From positions 1 to 6,915 of the forward strand of contig JAICSZ010000120.1 in NCBI GenBank assembly GCA_025936615.1: 6,915 nucleotides of DNA, read 5' to 3'. Below, piece by piece: positions 4,918 to 6,915 of the stretch (within the stretch, counting starts at the first letter, position 1; the number at the start of each line of letters is the position of its first letter). A model generated the notes under the pieces. The model saw nothing but the letters and a program-made list of their open reading frames with translations, searched no databases and was not told the origin of the DNA. Made by a program: the position numbers and the translations under genes. This DNA comes from Pedococcus sp. (GTDB taxonomy: Bacteria > Actinomycetota > Actinomycetes > Actinomycetales > Dermatophilaceae).

Positions 4918-6368
4918 CGTTCCTGCGGCGTCGACACGGCATACCCCTCAACGATGCCCTCGGCGACTGCGAGCTCGGGTGACAGGTCCCGGTCACTGGT
5001 GTCCGCGGGCAGCTCCGCGCAGCGGCCGAAGGCCGCGCCGAGCTCGCCCACCGGCACCACCCCGCGCATCCGCAGGGCGCGTACTGCGCACACCAGCTCG
5101 ACGGCGAGCATCCGTCTGTAGGCGGAGGTCGCCTCACCCAGCCGCAACGTGGCCTGGCCTGCGAAGCTCGCGTCGTCCTCGATGCCTGCCGAGACGCCGA
5201 CCGTCTGGATGCTCGACGGCGTCGCGGCAGCGCCGCGAATCGTCGACAGTGCCGATGCCGCAACGTATTCCGCGATCAGTGCCCCGGACGATCCCGGCGT
5301 CGCGTCGGCGAGGAAGCGCGGGAGTCCCGTTCCCGGGTCGGTGAGGACGTGGCTCACCCGCGACTGCACGGCCTGCGCCGAGCGCGTGAGGGCGAGCAGT
5401 GCCGAGTCCACCGCCAGGACGAGGTATGCCGCGTGGAAGCCGCCGTGGTGCGTCACCTCCCCGCCTGCGGCGGTGGGAGTGAACAGCGGGTTCTCCGACG
5501 CGGTGTTCGCGGCCGTCTCCACCACCGACTTGAGGCGCCGCACCGTGTCGAGGACCGGCCCGTGCACCTGGGGCCAGGTGCGCAGGCCGAAGAAGTCCTG
5601 CAGGTGGGCGGCCGCACCGGGCTGGTCGGCGAGCAGCTCGCGGACCACGCGCGCCACCTCGCGGGCACCGTGGAACGGTGTCGCCGCAGCGGCGCTCTCA
5701 CTCACTGCCTCGCGGTTGCCCTGCAACGCAACGAAGTTCAGCCCGCACACGGTGTCTGCGGCGCGCGCGAGCGCGTGCAACGTCGCCGCGTGGAGCCCCG
5801 TCTCCGCGATGGCGAACGCGTTCGAGGACATGAGGGGCAGCGCGTCGGCGGACGTCAGGGCCAGGTCGGCGCGCCGCTCGCCACCGGCACGCGGGCGCTC
5901 ACCAATCAGCGTCAGGCCCACCTCCGCCAGCGCCGTCAGGTCGCCGGTGCCGAGCGAGCCGTGCCGGTGGACCACGGGCAGGTCCGCAGCCGGACCGCCT
6001 GCCAGGTCGGCGAGCGCCTGGGCCACAACGGCACTCGCTCCCGAGCCTCCGGCAAGCAGCTGGTTGGCCCGGACCGCCAGTGCCGCGCGGACGACCTGAG
6101 CGGGCACATCCTCACCCCACCCGGCGGCGTGCGATCGCAGCAGCCGCAGGCCGTGGTCCACCGCGGAGTCGGTGGTCTCGTCGCGGGCGGCGCCCACGCC
6201 CGTGGTGCGTCCGTAGACGGGCTGCTGCGCACTGAGCCGGCCGGCCAGCTCGTGCGACCGGTGAGCCCGCTCGAGGGCATCGGGGTCGACGACGACCCGG
6301 GTGCCGATGGCCGCGGCGCGCAACCCGTCGAGGTCGAGGCCGCGCCCGTCCAGCACCAGCTCGCTCAC
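4914..6368 (-). CDS. Histidine ammonia-lyase-fold enzyme lacking the MIO triad (possible betaine lyase)
   Basis: A 484-residue member of the HAL/PAL (aromatic amino acid lyase) superfamily, near the usual 500-residue length. Aligned by eye with Pseudomonas putida HAL, it keeps the base tyrosine region VYGRTTGVG (Y52), QDFFGLR with R263, SENPLF at 291-296, GGFHA at 309-313 and IEDD with E397. The cofactor motif is changed: where HAL has GSVGASGDL, this has GSLGTGDL (137-144), one residue shorter and without Ala-Ser-Gly, so the MIO group should not form. HAL N195 becomes S181, Y280 becomes F260 and H416 becomes D399. Ammonia release from a normal amino acid is thus unlikely; a substrate with a good leaving group such as trimethylamine is possible, as in ergothionase. 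The divergent gene encodes a quaternary-amine importer ATPase. I chose GTG 6368 over longer in-frame starts because GATACT lies 7 nt upstream and the domain begins there. Superfamily is sure; substrate is inference. Confidence 0.85.
   Translation of the reverse strand: MSELVLDGRGLDLDGLRAAAIGTRVVVDPDALERAHRSHELAGRLSAQQPVYGRTTGVGAARDETTDSAVDHGLRLLRSHAAGWGEDVPAQVVRAALAVRANQLLAGGSGASAVVAQALADLAGGPAADLPVVHRHGSLGTGDLTALAEVGLTLIGERPRAGGERRADLALTSADALPLMSSNAFAIAETGLHAATLHALARAADTVCGLNFVALQGNREAVSESAAAATPFHGAREVARVVRELLADQPGAAAHLQDFFGLRTWPQVHGPVLDTVRRLKSVVETAANTASENPLFTPTAAGGEVTHHGGFHAAYLVLAVDSALLALTRSAQAVQSRVSHVLTDPGTGLPRFLADATPGSSGALIAEYVAASALSTIRGAAATPSSIQTVGVSAGIEDDASFAGQATLRLGEATSAYRRMLAVELVCAVRALRMRGVVPVGELGAAFGRCAELPADTSDRDLSPELAVAEGIVEGYAVSTPQER
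5424..5436 (+). repeat. 13-mer GTATGCCGCGTGG, copy 4 (inside the lyase-like gene)
   Basis: Exact copy on the plus strand, antisense to the lyase-like gene, where the complement encodes F-H-A-A-Y (residues 311-315). Confidence 0.6.
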
Positions 6369-6375
6369 GCCGGCC

Positions 6376-6381
6376 AGTATC
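6376..6381 (-). promoter_or_regulatory. -10 box of a leaderless promoter for the lyase-like gene
   Basis: GATACT on the minus strand lies 7 nt before GTG 6368, with no Shine-Dalgarno sequence between. Its -35 region would fall near 6399-6404, inside the divergent promoter. Confidence 0.45.
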
Positions 6382-6412
6382 GCGGGCGGGAGCGTCCTCC
6401 GGTCGGCTGGGT

Positions 6413-6418
6413 TAGGTT
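6413..6418 (+). promoter_or_regulatory. -10 box of a leaderless promoter for the ABC transporter ATPase
   Basis: TAGGTT is followed by 7 nt and ATG 6426; the same hexamer precedes the NiCoT gene. The -35 region would fall near 6390-6395, inside the divergent lyase promoter. A weak inverted repeat GGAG-CGTC-CTCC (6389-6400) lies between the two -10 boxes and could be a shared operator. Confidence 0.5.
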
Positions 6419-6425
6419 GAACCGC

Positions 6426-6915
6426 ATGATCGCCTTCGACCAAGTGACGAAGCGCTACCCGGACGGCACCGTGGCCGTCGACGAGCTGAGCCTCCAGGCG
6501 CCCAGCGGGAAGATCACCGTCCTGGTCGGGCCGTCGGGCTGCGGCAAGACGACCTCGCTGCGGATGGTCAACCGGATGATCAGGCCCACCTCGGGCACCA
6601 TCAGCCTCGACGGCCGCGACACCGCCCGCATGAAGGAGTCGGAGCTGCGGCGCGGCATGGGCTACGTCATCCAGCACGCGGGCCTCTTCCCGCACAAGAC
6701 GGTCATCGACAACATCGGCACCGTCCCCAAGCTCCTCGGGTGGGACGCCAAGAAGACCAACGCCCGCGCGCTCGAGCTCATGGAGCGGGTCGGTCTCGAC
6801 ACGGCATTCGCCAAGCGCTACACCGCTCAGCTCTCCGGCGGCCAGCAGCAGCGCGTCGGGGTCGCCCGTGCCCTGGCCGCAGACCCGCCGGTCATGCTCA
6901 TGGACGAGCCGTTCA
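6426..6915 (+). CDS. ProV/OpuCA-type quaternary-amine ABC transporter ATPase (partial, 3' end outside window)
   Basis: The ATP-hydrolysing subunit of an importer for betaine-type compounds; the 163 visible codons cover most of the nucleotide-binding domain. Walker A is GPSGCGKT at 35-42, the Q-loop is YVIQHAGLFPHKTV at 80-93 (Q83), the ABC signature is LSGGQQQR at 136-143, and Walker B is VMLMDEP at 156-162. The sequences RMVNRMIRPTSGTISLDG at 46-63 and GYVIQHAGLFPH are characteristic of the glycine betaine/carnitine/choline group (ProV, OpuCA, and EgtV for ergothioneine). The window ends just after Walker B, so CBS domains, if present, and the permease and binding-protein genes are not visible. 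The ATG is supported by a -10 box 7 nt upstream. The gene is divergent from the HAL-fold gene with 57 bp between starts. The exact substrate is unknown. Confidence 0.9.
   Translation, partial: MIAFDQVTKRYPDGTVAVDELSLQAPSGKITVLVGPSGCGKTTSLRMVNRMIRPTSGTISLDGRDTARMKESELRRGMGYVIQHAGLFPHKTVIDNIGTVPKLLGWDAKKTNARALELMERVGLDTAFAKRYTAQLSGGQQQRVGVARALAADPPVMLMDEPF

Noticed and set aside
6369..6695. 109-residue N-terminal extension of the lyase-like gene
   Set aside because: It would overlap the divergent ABC ATPase coding region and is low-complexity; the HAL domain begins right after GTG 6368.
1..6915. Mobile element, CRISPR array or phage genes
   Set aside because: No transposase, integrase, terminal inverted repeats around a gene, target duplications or regularly spaced repeats were seen; the four 13-mers are not evenly spaced and have unrelated flanks.

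Overview
The window is very GC-rich, with almost every codon ending in G or C. Its genes (a FadE5-like acyl-CoA dehydrogenase, an actinobacterial-type dCTP deaminase, a DUF6584-like protein) point to a high-GC Gram-positive actinobacterium. A Micrococcales/Intrasporangiaceae-like genome is my best guess, but this is inference without a database search. I see no mobile element, CRISPR array or rRNA. It looks like ordinary chromosome with some unusual regulatory and enzyme details.

Layout. 1-716 (minus): 5' part of an acyl-CoA dehydrogenase gene running off the left edge; its N-terminal part looks FadE5-like and its later part looks like the short-chain/isovaleryl type. 717-925: control region with two related 12-bp palindromes and a 20-bp stem-loop whose two non-Watson-Crick pairs are G-U wobbles only if read on the plus strand. 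926-1474 (plus): DUF6584-like protein with a C-terminal membrane anchor. 1548-1739 (plus): 63-residue protein with two CxxC motifs, followed by a strong hairpin. 1875-2984 (plus): NiCoT nickel/cobalt permease preceded by an exact match to the Nur nickel-repressor box. 3011-3133 (plus): possible 40-residue protein. 3199-3272 (minus): tRNA-Gly(CCC). 3365-4917 (plus): dcd, cutA and an alpha/beta hydrolase in a tight operon. 4914-6368 (minus): a histidine ammonia-lyase-fold enzyme without the Ala-Ser-Gly cofactor triad. 6426-6915 (plus, cut by the right edge): a ProV/OpuCA-type quaternary-amine ABC transporter ATPase.

How it works together. The lyase-like gene and the quaternary-amine transporter gene diverge from 57 bp of DNA in which their promoters must overlap, so they are probably co-regulated. 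A lyase that cannot make the MIO electrophile, next to an importer for trimethylammonium compounds, suggests uptake of a betaine-type amino acid (ergothioneine or hercynine are the leading candidates) and elimination of trimethylamine. This is the most interesting hypothesis in the window. The nickel permease has its own predicted nickel-responsive operator over its -35 region.

Two global signals stand out. Six genes start 6-7 nt after a -10-like hexamer with no Shine-Dalgarno sequence, which suggests widespread leaderless transcription. A 13-mer, GTATGCCGCGTGG, occurs four times in 6.9 kb, in coding and non-coding DNA.
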